A DNA stretch of 64,000 nucleotides from Anisus vortex (Eukaryota; Mollusca; Gastropoda; Planorbidae): the NCBI GenBank assembly GCA_949126835.1, contig OX421503.1:154001-218000 (forward strand), given 5' to 3'. Of the stretch, positions 29,501-42,149 are shown piece by piece. Under the pieces are notes generated by a model, which saw only the letters and a list, made by a program, of their open reading frames with translations, searched no databases and had not been told where the DNA came from. Position 1 is the stretch's first letter. Each line of letters opens with the position of its first letter. A program made the translations under genes and the position numbers.

Positions 29501-32500
29501 CGACCTACTCAGCGGTAGCGCCGACGTACTAAGCGGTTGAGCCGACCTACTCAAAGGTAGCGCCGACCTACTCAAAGGTAGCGCCGACGTTCTCAGAGGT
29601 AGCGCCGACCTACTCAGCGGTAGCGCCGACCTACTTAGCGGTAGCGCCGACCTATCCAGCGGTAGCGCCGAGCTACTAAACGGTAGCGCCGACTTACCCA
29701 GCGGTAGCGCCGACCTACTCAGCGGTAGCGCCGAACTACTTAGCGGTGGTGCAGACCTACTAAAAGGTAGCGCCGACCTACTAAAAGGTAGCGCCGACGT
29801 ACTCAGCGGTAGTGCCGACCTACCCAGCTATAGCGCCGACTTACCCAGCGGTAGCGTCGACCTACCAAGCGGTAGCGCCGACCTACTCAGCGGTAGCGCC
29901 GACCTACTTAGCGGTGGCGCCGACCTACTCAAAGTTAGCACCGACCTACTAAAAGGTAGCGCCGACGTACTCAACTGTAGCGCCGACCTACTCAGCTGTA
30001 GCGCCGACCTACTAAAAGGTAGCGCCGACGTACTCAACTGTAGCGCCGACCTACTTAGCGGTGGCGCCGACCTACTTAAAGGTAGCGCCGACCTACTAAA
30101 AGGTTGCGCCGACCCTCTAAAAGGTAGCGCCGACGTACTCCACTGTAGCGCCGACCTACTCAGCGGTAGCGCCGACCTACTCAGCGGTAGCGCCGACCAA
30201 CCCAGCGGTAGCGCCGACCTACTCAGCGGTAGCGCCGACCTACCCAGCGGTAGCGACGACCTAACAGGCGGTAGCGCCTACCTACCCAGCGGTAGTGCCG
30301 ACCTACCAAGCGGTAGCGCTTACCTACTTAGCGGCGGCGCCGACCTACTCAAAGGTGGCGCCGACCTACTAAAAGGTAGCGCCGACCTACTAAATGGTAG
30401 CGCCGACGTACTCAACTGTAGCGCCGACCTACTCCCCGGTAGCGCCGACCTACTTAAAGGTAGCGCCGACCTACTAAAAGGTAGCGCGGACGTACTCAGA
30501 GGTAGCGCCGACCTACCCAGCGGTAGCGCCGACCTACTTAGCGGTGGCGCCGACCTACTTAGCAGTGGCGCTGACCTACTCAAAGTTAGCGCCGACCTAC
30601 TAAATGGTAGCGCCGACGTACTCAACTGTAGCGCCGACCTACTCCCCGGTAGCGCCGACCTACCCAGCGTTAGCGCCGAACTACCCAGCGGTAGCGCCGA
30701 CTTACCCGGCGGAAGCGCCGACCTACCACGCGTTAGCGCCGACCTACCCAGCGGTAGCGCTGACCTACTTAGCAGTGACGCCGACCTACTCAAAGGTAGC
30801 GCCGACCTACCCGGCGGAAGCGCCGACCTACTAAAAGGTAACGCCGACGTACAAAACGGTAGCGCAGACTTACCCAGCGGTAGCGCCGACCTACACAGCG
30901 GTAGCACCGACCTACTCAGCGGTAGCGCCGACCTACCCAGCGGTAGCGCTGACTACTCAGCGGTAGCGCCGACCTACCCAGCGGTAGCGCCGACCTAACA
31001 AGCGGTAGCGCCTACCTACCCAGCGGTAGCGCCGACCTACCAAGCGGTAGCGCTTACCTACTTAGCGGCGGCGCCGACCTACTCAAAGGTGGCGCCGACC
31101 TACTAAAAGGTAGCGCCGACCTACTAAAAGGTAGCGCCGACGTACTCAACTGTAGCGCCAACCTACTCAGCGGTAGCGCCGACATACTCAGCGGTAGCGC
31201 CGACCTACTCAGCGTTAGCGCCGACCTACTCAGCGGTAGCGCCGACGTACTTAGTGGTAGCGCCGACCTACTCAAAGGTAGCGCCGACGTTGTCAGAGGT
31301 AGCGCCGACCTACTCAGCGGTAGCGCCGACCTATCCAGCGGTAGCGCCGACCTACTAAACGGTATCGCCGACTTACCCAGCGGTAGCGCCGACCTACTCA
31401 GCGGTAGCGCCGAACTACTTAGCGGTGGCGCAGACCTACTAAAAGGTAGCGTCGACCTACTAAAAGGTAGCGCCGACGTACTCAGCGGTAGCGCCGACGT
31501 ACTTAGCGGTGGCGCCGACGTACTAAGCGGTTGCGCCGACCTACTCAAAGGGAGCGCCGACCTACTCAAAGGTAGCGCCGACGTTCTCAGAGGTAGCGCC
31601 GACCTACTCAGCGGTAGCGCCGACCTACCTAGCGGTAGCGCCGACCTATCCAGCGGTAGCGCCGACCTACTAAACGGTATCGCCGACTTACCCAGCGGTA
31701 GCGCCGACCTACTCAGCGGTAGCGCCGAACTACTTAGCGGTGGCGCAGACCTACTAAAAGGTAGCGCCGACCTACTAAAAGGTAGCGCCGACGTACTCAG
31801 CGTTAGTGCCGACCTACCCAGCGGTAGCGCCGACCTACCCAGTGGTAGCGTCGACCTACCAAGCGGTAGCGCCGACCTTCCCGGCGGTAGCGCCAACCTA
31901 CCCGGCGGTAGCGCCAACCTACCCGGCGGTAGCGCCGACCTACCCAGCGGTAGCGTCGACCTACCCAGCGGTAGCGCCGACCTACTTAGCGGTGACGCCG
32001 ACCTACATAAAGGTAGCGCCGACCTACAAAAAAGTAGCGCCGACCTACCCAGCGGTAGCGCCGAACTACTCAGCGGTAGCGCCGACCTACTTAGCGGTGG
32101 CGCGGACCTACTCAAAGTTAGCGCCGACCTACTAAAAGGTAGCGTTGACGTACTCAACTGTAGCGCCGACCTACTTAGCGGTGGCGCCGACCTACTTAAA
32201 GGTAGCGCCGACCTACTAAAAGGTAGCGCGGACGTACTCAGAGGTAGCGCCGACCTACCCAGCGGTAGCGCCGACCTACCCAGCGGTAGCGCTGACCTAC
32301 TCAGCGGTAGCGCCGACCTACTTAGCGGTGGCGCCGACCTACTCAAAGTTAGCGCCGACCTACTAAATGGTAGCGCCGACGTACTCAACTGTAGCGCCGA
32401 CCTACTCCCTGGTAGCGCCGACCTACCCAGCGTTAGCGCCGAACTACCCAGCGGTAGCGCCGACTTACCCGGCGGAAGCGCCGACCTACCCAGCGGTAGC

Positions 32501-32790
32501 GCCGACCTACCCAGCGGTAGCGCCGACCTACCACGCGTTAGCGCCGACCTACCCAGCGGTAGCGCCGACCTACTTAGCGGTGACGCCGACCTACTCAAAG
32601 GTAGCGCCGACCTACCCGGCGGAAGCGCCGACCTACTAAAAGGTAACGCCGACGTACAAAACGGTAGCGCAGACTTACCCAGCGGTAGCGCCGACCTACA
32701 CAGCGGTAGCGCGGACCTACCAAGCGGTAGCGCCTACCTACCCAGCGGTAGCGCCGACCTACCAAGCGGTAGCGCCGACCTACCAAGCGG
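23538..32790. repeat. Third higher-order region with 1.0, 1.4 and 3.4 kb periods
   Basis: A 330-bp landmark occurs at 24290-24619, 25696-26025, 28405-28734 and 31806-32135. A 273-bp landmark occurs at 26257, 27265, 28966 and 32367. The spacings 1406, 1008, 1701 and 3401 bp are all within one base of a multiple of 21. Nested duplications of different length therefore share the same monomers, with the 1008-bp duplication (48 units) placed inside a larger one. Confidence 0.88.
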
Positions 32791-35700
32791 TAGCGCCGAC
32801 GCGCTTAGCAAAAGCGCCGACCTACTTAGCGGTAGCGCCGACGCGCGTAGCGGTAGCGCCGACCTACTAAGCGGTAGCGCCATTCTACTCAGCTGTAGCG
32901 CCGACCCTACTTAGCGGTAGCGACATCCTACTCAGCGTTATCGCCGACCTACTCAGCGGTAGCGCCGACTTACTCAGCGTTAGCGCCGACCTACTCAGCG
33001 GTAGCGCCGACTTACTCAGCGTTAGCGCCGACCTACTCAGCGGTAGCGCCAACCTACTCGGTGGTAGCGCCGACCTACTCAGCGGTAGCGCCGACCTACT
33101 TAGCGGTGGCGCCGACCTACTCAGCTGTAGCGCCGACCTACTCAGCGTTAGCGCCGACCTACTCAGCGGTAGCGCCGACCTACTTAGCGGACGCGCCGAC
33201 CTACTCAGCGGTAGCGCCGACCGACCCAGCGGTAGCGCCGACCGACCTGGCGGTAGCGCCAACGTACCCAGCGGTAGCGCTGACCGTTTCAGTGGTAGCG
33301 CCGACTTACTCGGCGTTAGCGCCGACCTACTCAGCGGTAGCGCCGACTTACTCAGCGTTAGCGCCGACCTACTCAGCGGTAGCGCCGACGCGCTCAGCGG
33401 TAGCGCCGACTTACTCAGCGTTAGCGCAGATCTACTCAGCGGTAGCGCCGACTTACTCAGCGTTAGCGCCGACCTACTTAGCGGTAGCGCCGATGCGCTC
33501 AGCGGTAGCGCCGACCTACTCAGCGGTATCGCCAACCTACTCAGCGGTAGCGCCGACCTACTTACCGGTGGCGCCGACCTACTCAAAGGTTGCGCTAACC
33601 TACTAAAAGGTAGCGCCGACGTACTCATAGGTAGCGCCGACCTACCCAGCGGTAGCGCCGACCTACCCAGCGGTAGCACCGATCTGCCCAGCGGTAGCGC
33701 CGACGTACTCAGCGGTAGCGCCGACCTACTCAAAGGTAGCGCAGACCTAATTAAAGGTAGCGCCGACCTACCCAGCGGTAGCGCCGACCTACCCAGCGGT
33801 AGCGCCGACCTACCCAGCGGTAGCGCCGACCTACCCAGCGGTAGCGCCGACCTACTTAGCGGTGGCGCCGACGTACTCAGCGGTAGCGCCGACCTACTTG
33901 GCGGTAGCGCCGACCTACTCAGCGGTAGCGCCGACCTACTAAAAGGTAGCGCCGACGTACTCAGAGGTAGCGCCGACCTACTCAGCGGTAGCGCCGACGT
34001 ACTCAGCGGTAGCGCCGATTAACTCAACTGTATCGCCGACCTACTCAGCGGTAGCGCCGACCTATTTAGCTTTGCGCTGACTAACTTAGCGGTGGCGCCG
34101 ACATACTCAGCGGTAGCGCCGACATACCCAGCGGTAGAGCCTACCTACTCAGTGGTAGAGGCGACCTACTTAGCACTAGCGCCGACGCCCTCAGCGGTGT
34201 CGCCGACCTACTCAGTGGTAGCGTCGACCTACTTAGCGGTGGCGCCGACCTACTCAGCGGTAGCGCCGACCTACCCGGCGGTAGCGCCAACCTACCCGAC
34301 GGTAGCGCCGACCTTTTCAGCGGTAGCGCCGACTTTCTCGGCGTTAGCGCCGACCTACTCAGCGGTAGCGCCAACGCGCTCAGCGGTAGCGCCGACCTAC
34401 TTAGAGGTAGCGCCGTTCTACTCAGCTGTAGCGCCGACCTACTCAGCGGTAGCGACATCCTACTCAGCGTTATCGCCGACCTACTCAGCGGTAGCGCCGA
34501 CTTACTCAGCGTTAGCGCCGATCTACTCACCGGTAGCACCGACATACTCAGCGTTAGCGCCGACCTACTCGGCGGTAGCGCCGACGCGCTCAGCGGTAGC
34601 GTCGACCTACTCAGCGGTAGCGCCGACCTACTCGGCGGTAGCGCCGACCTACTCAGCGGTAGCGTTGAACTACTTAGCGGTGGCGCCGACCTACTCAAAG
34701 GTAGCGCCGACATAGTAAAAGGTAGCGCCGACCTACTCAGCGGTAGCGCCGACCTACTAAAAGGTAGCGCCGACGTACTCAGAGGTAGCGCCGACCTACT
34801 CAGCGGTAGCGCCGACGTACTCAGCGGTAGCGCCGATTAACTCTGCTGTATCGCCGACCTACTCAGCGGTAGCGCCGACCTATTTAGCTTTAGCGCTGAC
34901 TTACTTAGCGGTGTTAGCGCCGACCTACTCAGCGGTAGCGCCGACGCGCTCAGCGTTAGCGCCGACCTACTTAGCGGTGGCGCCGACCTATTCAAAGGTA
35001 GCGCCGACCTAGTAAAAGGTAGAGCCGACGTACTAAGCTGTAGCGCTGACCTACTCAGCGGTAGCGCATACCTACCCTATGGTAGCGCCGACCTACCCAG
35101 CGGTAGCGCGGACCTACCCAGCGGAAGCGCCGATCTACCTGGCGGTAGCGCCAACCTACCCTCCGGTAGCGCTGACCTTTTCAGCGGTAGCGCCGACTTA
35201 CTGAGCGTTAGCGCCGACCTACTCAGCGGTAGCGCCGACGTACTCAGCGGTAGCGCCGACGTACTTAGCTGTAGCGCCGACCTACTCAAACGTAGCGCAG
35301 ACCTACTCAAAGGTAGCGCCGACCTACCCAGCGGTAGCGCCGACCTACCCAGCTGTAGCGCCGACCTACCCAGCGGTAGCGCCGACCTACCCAGCAATAG
35401 CACCGACCTACTTAGCTGTGGCGCCAACCTACTCAAAGGTAGCGCCGACCTACTCAAAGGTAGCGCCGACGTACTCAGAGGTAGCGCCGACGTACTCAGC
35501 GGTAGCGCCGACGTACTCTGCGGTAGCGCCGACTTATTTAGCGGTGGCGCCGACCTACTTAGCAGTGGCGCTGACATACTCAATGGTAGCGACGACATAC
35601 CCAGCGGTAGCGCTGACCTACTCAGCGGTAGCGCCGACGCTCTCAGCGGTGTCGCCGACTTACTCGGCGTTAGCGCCGACCTACTCAGCGGTAGCGCCGA

Positions 35701-36480
35701 CCTACTAAAAGGTAGCGCCGACGTACTCAGAGGTAGCGCCGACATACTCAGCGGTAGCGCCGACATACCCATCGGTAGCGCCGACCTACTCAGCGGTAGA
35801 GGCGACCTACTCAGCTGTAGCGCCGACGCTCTCAACGGTGTCGCCGACCTACTCAGCGGTAGCGCCGACCTAGTAAAAGGTAGAGCCGACGTACTAAGCT
35901 GTAGCGCCGACCTACTCAGCGGTAGCGCATACCTACCCTATGGTAGCGCCGACCTACCCAGCGGTAGCGCGGACCTACCCAGCGGAAGCGCCGATCTACC
36001 TGGCGGTAGCGCCAACCTACCCTCCGGTAGCGCCGACCTTTTCAGCGGTAGCGCCGACTTACTGAGCGTTAGCGCCGACCTACTCAGCGGTAGCGCCGAC
36101 GTACTCAGCGGTAGCGCCGACGTACTCTGCGGTAGCGCCGACCTATTTAGCGGTGGCGCCGACCTACTTAGCGGTGGCGCCGACATACTCAGCGGTAGCG
36201 CCGACATACCCAGTGGTAGCGCCGACCTACTCAGCGGTAGCGCCGACGCTCTCAGCGGTGTCGCCGACTTACTCAGCGTTAGCGCCGACTTATTCGGCGT
36301 TAGCGCCGACCTACTCAGCGGTAGCGCCGACTTACTCAGCGTTAGCGCCGACCTACTCAGCGGTAGCGCCGACGCGCTTAGCAAAAGCGCCGACCTACTT
36401 AGCGGTAGCGCCGACGCGCGTAGCGGTAGCGCCGACCTACTAAGCGGTAGCGCCATTCTACTCAGCTGTAGCGCCGACCC
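32790..36480. repeat. Satellite sub-domain enriched in TCAGCGTTA and GACGCGCTCAG variants
   Basis: Monomer variants change at about 32.79 kb. CTACTCAGCG units dominate, and units with GACGCGCTTAGCAAAAGCG appear. That marker occurs near 32,798 and again near 36,371, offset 3573. After both copies the sequence runs through the same GCCATTCTACTCAGCTG and CGACATCCTACTC variants. The DNA between is a diverged cousin of the left array, with more point changes between neighbouring units, so it looks older than the 1-32 kb part. Confidence 0.8.
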
Positions 36481-37188
36481 TACTTAGCGGTAGCGACATC
36501 CTACTCAGCGTTATCGCCGACCTACTCAGCGGTAGCGCCGACTTACTCAGCGTTAGCGCCGACCTACTCAGCGGTAGCGCCAACCTACTCGGTGGTAGCG
36601 CCGACCTACTCAGCGGTAGCGCCGACCTACTTAGCGGTGGCGCCGACCTACTCAAAGGTAACGCCGACCTACTAAAAGGTAGTGCCGACGTACTCAGCTG
36701 TAGCGCCGACCTACTCAGCGTTAGCGCCGACCTACTCAGCGGTAGCGCCGACCTACTTAGCAGTGGCGCCGACCTACTCAAAGGTAGCGCCGACCTACTA
36801 AAAGGTAGCGCCGACGTACACATTGGTAGCGCCGACCTAACCAGCGGTACCGCCGACCTACTCAACGGTAGCGCCGACCTACTCAGCGGTAGCGCCGACC
36901 TACTTAGCGGTGGCGCCTACCTACTCAAAGGTAGCGCCGACCTATATAGCGGTAGCGCCGACCTACCCAGCAGTAGCGCCGACCTATCCGGCGGTATCGC
37001 CGACCTACCTGGCGGTAGCGCCGACCTACTTAGCGGTAGCACCGACCTACTTAGCGGTGGCGCCGACCTACTCAAAGTATTGCCGACCTAGTAAAAGGTA
37101 GCGCCGACGTACTTAGAGGTAGCGCCGACCTACCCAGCGGTAGCGCCGAACTACCTTGCGGTAGCGCCGACCTTCTCAGCGGTAGAAC

Positions 37189-39444
37189 CTACCTACTCTG
37201 CGGCAGCGCCGACCTACTTAGCGGTGGCGCCGACCTACTCAAAGGCAGCGACGACCTACTCAAAGGTAGCGCCGACCTACTCAAAGGTAGCGCCGACGTA
37301 CTCAGAGGTAGCGCCGACCTACCCAGCGGTAGCGCCGAGTTACCCAGCGTTAGCGCCGACCTACTCAGCGGTAGCGCCGACCTACTTAGCGGTGGCGCCA
37401 ACCTACTCAAAGGTAGCGCCGACCTACTAAAAGGTAGCGCCGACGTACTCAGCGGTAGTGCCAACGTACTCAGCGGTAGCGCCGACGTTTTCAGCGGTAG
37501 CGCCAACGAACACAGCTGTATCGCCGATCTACTCAGAGGTAGCGCCGTCGCGCTCATCGATAGCGACGACGCGCTCAGCTGTAGCGCTGACCTACTCAGC
37601 GGTAGCGCCGACCTACTCAGTGGTAGCGCCGACCTACTCAGCGGTAGCGTTGACCTACCCAGCGGTAGCACCGACCTACCCAGCGGTGGCACCGACATAC
37701 CCAGCGCTAGCGCCGACCTACCCAGCGGTAGTGCCGACCTACCCAGCGGTAGCGCCGACCTACTCAGCGGTAGCGCCAACCTACCCAGCGGTAGCGCCGA
37801 CCTACTCAGCGGAGGTGCCGACCTACCCAGCGCTAGCGCCGACCTACCCACCGTTAGCGCCGACCTATTTAGCGGTAGCGCCGTTCTACTCAGCTGTAGC
37901 GCCGACTTACTCTTAGGTAGCGCCGACCTACTCAGCGGTAGCGCCGACCTTTCCAGCGAAGGCGCCGACTTACCCACGCTAGCGCCGACCTACTCAGCGG
38001 TGGCGCCGACCTACCCAGCGGTTGCGCCAACCTACCCAGTTCTAGCGCCGTTCTATTCAGCTGTAGCGCCGACTTACCCAGCGGTAGCGCCGAACTACCC
38101 AGCGTTAGCGCCGACCTACCCAGCGGTAGCGCCGACCTACCCAGAGGTAGCGCCGACCTACCCAGCGGTAGCGCCGACCTACCCAGAGGTAGCGCTGACC
38201 TACCCAGCGGTAGCGCCGACCTACCCAGCAGTAGCGCCGACCTACACGGCGGTAGCGCCGACCTATCCAGCGGTATCGCCGACCTACCCGGCGGTAGCGC
38301 CGACCTACTTAGCGGTAGCGCCGACCTACTTAGCGGTGGCGCCGACCTACTCAAAGGTATTGCCGACCTAGTAAAAGGTAGCGCCGACGTACTTAGAGGT
38401 AGCGCCGAGCTACCCAGCGGTAGCGCCGAACTACATTGCGGTAGCGCCGTTCTACTCAGCTGTAGCGCCGACTTACTCTTAGGTAGCGCCGACCTACTCA
38501 GCGGTGGCGCCGACCTACTCAAAGGTATTGCCGACCTAGTAAAAGGTAGCGCCGACGTACTTAGAGGTAGCGCCGACCTACCCACCGTTAGCGCCGACCT
38601 ATTTAGCGGTAGCGCCGTTCTACTCAGCTGTAGCGCCGACTTACTCTTAGGTAGCGCCGACCTACTCAGCGGTAGCGCCGACCTTTCCAGCGAAGGCGCC
38701 GACTTACCCACGCTAGCGCCGACCTACTCAGCGGTGGCGCCGACCTACCCAGCGGTGGCGCCAACCTACCCAGTTCTAGCGCCGTTCTATTCAGCTGTAG
38801 CGCCGACTTACCCAGCGGTAGCGCCGAACTACCCAGCGTTAGCGCCGACCTACCCAGCGGTAGCGCCGACCTACCCAGAGGTAGCGCCGACCTACCCAGC
38901 GGTAGCGCCGACCTACCCAGAGGTAGCGCTGACCTACCCAGCGGTAGCGCCGACCTACCCAGCAGTAGCGCCGACCTACACGGCGGTAGCGCCGACCTAT
39001 CCAGCGGTATCGCCGACCTACCCGGCGGTAGCGCCGACCTACTTAGCGGTAGCGCCGACCTACTTAGCGGTGGCGCCGACCTACTCAAAGGTATTGCCGA
39101 CCTAGTAAAAGGTAGCGCCGACGTACTTAGAGGTAGCGCCGAGCTACCCAGCGGTAGCGCCGAACTACCTTGCGGTAGCGCCGACCTTCTCAGCGGTAGA
39201 GCCTATCTACTCTGCGGCAGCGCCGACCTACTAAGCGGTGGCGCCGACCTACTCAAAGGCAGCGACGACCTACTCAAAGGTAGCGCCGACCTACTCAAAG
39301 GTAGCGCCGACGTACTCAGAGGTAGTGCCGACCTACCCCGCGGTAGCGCCGACTTACCCAGCGTTAGCGCCAACCTACTCAGCGGTAGCGCCGACCTACT
39401 TAGCTATTGCGCCAACCTACTCAAAGGTAGCGCCGACCTACTAA
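37189..39444. repeat. 734-bp tandem duplication in the satellite
   Basis: Landmarks 38000-38371 and 38734-39105 are the same satellite segment offset by 734 bp, one base short of 35 units. A GTATTGCCGACCTAGTAAAAGG variant recurs at each copy (near 38,358, 38,526 and 39,091). The left flank at 37224-37430 recurs at 39238-39444 and 40776-40982. Confidence 0.8.
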
Positions 39445-40147
39445 AAGGTAGCGCCGACGTACTCAGCGGTAGTGCCAACGTACTCAGCGGTAGCGCCGAC
39501 GTTTTCAGCGGTAGCGCCAACGAAATCAGCTGTATCGCCGATCTACTCAGAGGTAGCGCCGTCGCGCTCAGCGATAGCGACGACGCGCTCAGCTGTAGCG
39601 CTGACCTACTCAGCGGTAGCGCCGACCTACTCAGCGGTAGCGCCGACCTACTCAGCGGTAGCGCCGACCTACTCAGCGTTAGCGTTGACCTACCCAGCGG
39701 TAGCGCCGACCTACCCAGCGGTGGCACCGACATACCCAGCGCTAGCGCCGACCTACCCAGCGGTTGTGCCGACCTACCCAGCGGTAGCGCCGACCTACTC
39801 AGCGGTAGCGCCAACCTACCCAGCGGTAGCGCCGACCTACTCAGCGGAGGTGCCGACCTACCCAGCGCTAGCGCCGACCTACCCACCGTTAGCGCCGACC
39901 TATTTAGCGGTAGCGCCGTTCTACTCAGCTGTAGCGCCGACTTACTCTTAGGTAGCGCCGACCTACTCAGCGGTAGCGCCGACCTTTCCAGCGAAGGCGC
40001 CGACTTACCCACGCTAGCGCCAACCTACTTATCGGTAGCGCCGTTCTACTCAGCTGTAGCGCCGACCTACTCAGCGGTGGCGCCGACCTACCCAGCGGTA
40101 TTTCCGACCTACCCAGCGGTAGCGCCGACCTACTCAGCGATAGCGCC

Positions 40148-40610
40148 TGTAACTACACACCATTGTAACTTCTGACATTATTGTAACTTTACACATGTGT
40201 GTAATTGTTATTATTTTATCTTTGTAGGCGTTTTTTATATGTAACACGAAACTATACAGAACAGTACACTACTCACAGTATGATTCTCAACACTGTATTC
40301 CAGCAAAAGTAACTTTATTAACTTACACAATACATGTTTCATAAAACATTATACAATCGTTTGCAATGCCATAACTCTACCAAAAAACATCGACTTTTCA
40401 CATATCACACTGGACACTGAACTCTCCAAATATCACACTGGACACTAACCTCCCCTTGTTACACACAAGCTGCACATTCTGTACTTTTACCACCTTTCTC
40501 TCCCCTTTACAGATCCCGTGCGCACACCGCTGGTCACGCATTGCTGCCCTACATTTATCTGTGGTTACAAGCCCCTTCTCCTATATTATGTAGGGTTTTA
40601 TACTGTTACA
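40148..40610. mobile_element. Solo LTR of an LTR retrotransposon, copy 1
   Basis: A 463-bp AT-rich island interrupts the satellite. It begins TGTAAC and ends GTTACA, a perfect 6-bp terminal inverted repeat of the TG...CA type used by LTR retroelements. It is flanked by a 5-bp direct repeat GCGCC (40143-40147 and 40611-40615). Removing the island and one GCGCC restores an uninterrupted 21-bp satellite. There is no internal region, so it is a solo LTR left by LTR-LTR recombination. Superfamily (Gypsy, BEL or Copia) cannot be told from an LTR alone. The orientation is not proven. Confidence 0.88.
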
Positions 40611-41685
40611 GCGCCGACCTACCCAGCGGAGGTGCCGACCTACCCAGCGCTAGCGCCGACCTACCCAGCATTAGCACCGACCTACTTAGCGGTAGCGCCG
40701 TTCTACTCAGCTGTAGCGCCGACTTACTCTTCGGTAGCGCCGACCTACTCAGCGGTAGCGCCGACCTACTAAGCGGTGGCGCCGACCTACTCAAAGGCAG
40801 CGACGACCTACTCAAAGGTAGCGCCGACCTACTCAAAGGTAGCGCCGACGTACTCAGAGGTAGTGCCGACCTACCCCGCGGTAGCGCCGACTTACCCAGC
40901 GTTAGCGCCAACCTACTCAGCGGTAGCGCCGACCTACTTAGCGGTTGCGCCAACCTACTCAAAGGTAGCGCCGACCTACTAAAAGGTAGCGCCGACGTAC
41001 TCAGCGGTAGTGCCAACGTACTCAGCGGTAGCGCCGACGTTTTCAGCGGTAGCGCCAACGAAATCAGCTGTATCGCCGATCTACTCAGAGGTAGCGCCGT
41101 CGCGCTCAGCGATAGCGACGACGCGCTCAGCTGTAGCGCTGACCTACTCAGCGGTAGCGCCGACCTACTCAGCGGTAGCGCCGACCTACTCAGCGGTAGC
41201 GCCGACCTACTCAGCGTTAGCGTTGACCTACCCAGCGGTAGCGCCGACCTACCCAGCGGTGGCACCGACATACCCAGCGCTAGCGCCGACCTACCCAGCG
41301 GTTGTGCCGACCTACCCAGCGGTAGCGCCGACCTACTCAGCGGTAGCGCCAACCTACCCAGCGGTAGCGCCGACCTACTCAGCGGAGGTGCCGACCTACC
41401 CAGCGCTAGCGCCGACCTACCCACCGTTAGCGCCGACCTATTTAGCGGTAGCGCCGTTCTACTCAGCTGTAGCGCCGACTTACTCTTAGGTAGCGCCGAC
41501 CTACTCAGCGGTAGCGCCGACCTTTCCAGCGAAGGCGCCGACTTACCCACGCTAGCGCCAACCTACTTATCGGTAGCGCCGTTCTACTCAGCTGTAGCGC
41601 CGACCTACTCAGCGGTGGCGCCGACCTACCCAGCGGTAGCGCCGACCTACCCAGCGGTAGCGCCGACCTACTCAGCGATAGCGCC
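40611..41685. repeat. 21-bp satellite between the two solo LTRs
   Basis: About 51 units of the same satellite. The first part (40,616-40,768) matches the sequence after the second LTR, and the rest matches 39,231-40,142. It carries open frames on both strands for the same arithmetical reason as the main block. Confidence 0.95.
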
Positions 41686-42149
41686 TGTAACTACACACCA
41701 TTGTAACTTCTGACATTATTGTAACTTTACACATGTGTGTAATTGTTATTATTTTATCTTTGTAGGCGTTTTTTATATGTAACACGAAACTATACAGAAC
41801 AGTACACTACTCACAGTATGATTCTCAACACTGTATTCCAGCAAAAGTAACTTTATTAACTTACACAATACATGTTTCATAAAACATTATACAATCGTTT
41901 GCAATGCCATAACTCTACCAAAAAAACATCGACTTTTCACATATCACACTGGACACTGAACTCTCCAAATATCACACTGGACACTAACCTCCCCTTGTTA
42001 CACACAAGCTGCACATTCTGTACTTTTACCACCTTTCTCTCCCCTTTACAGATCCCGTGCGCACACCGCTGGTCACGCATTGCTGCCCTACATTTATCTG
42101 TGGTTACAAGCCCCTTCTCCTATATTATGTAGGGTTTTATACTGTTACA
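41686..42149. mobile_element. Solo LTR, copy 2 (passenger of the tandem duplication)
   Basis: This 464-bp copy has the same termini (TGTAAC...GTTACA) and the same GCGCC target duplication (41681-41685 and 42150-42154) as the copy 1,538 bp upstream. It sits in the same satellite context, including the CAGCGATA monomer on its left. Identical flanks mean it was copied with the satellite and not inserted independently. The only difference I noticed is one extra A. The two LTRs are not the ends of one full retroelement, because only satellite lies between them and each has its own target duplication. Confidence 0.88.

Larger units (their letters stand above)
1..40147. repeat. 21-bp GC-rich satellite array, main block
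   Basis: Head-to-tail copies of a 21-bp unit fill this stretch with no unique sequence between them. The conserved core is GCGCCGACCTACC, followed by a variable part such as CAGCGGTA, TCAGCGGTA or TAAAAGGTA. The commonest unit is 15/21 G+C, far above the AT-rich DNA to the right, and carries three CpG dinucleotides. Neighbouring units can pair as GGTAG-7 nt-CTACC, a potential small hairpin at each junction. Four of the six frames of the unit have no stop. They read as heptads APTYPAV and SADLPSG on plus, and PLGRSAL and RWVGRRY on minus, so frames of up to 874 codons appear (5654-8278 minus). These are a consequence of the period. There is no splice structure, no promoter and no non-repetitive terminus. 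The left end lies outside the window. Confidence 0.97.

Noticed and set aside
41872..42132. 86-codon frame in the second LTR
   Set aside because: Lies wholly within LTR sequence and lacks any recognisable domain; the same region is present in the first LTR copy.
40148..42149. A complete LTR retrotransposon with both LTRs
   Set aside because: The DNA between the LTRs is 21-bp satellite with no gag/pol, primer site or polypurine tract, and each LTR has its own GCGCC duplication.
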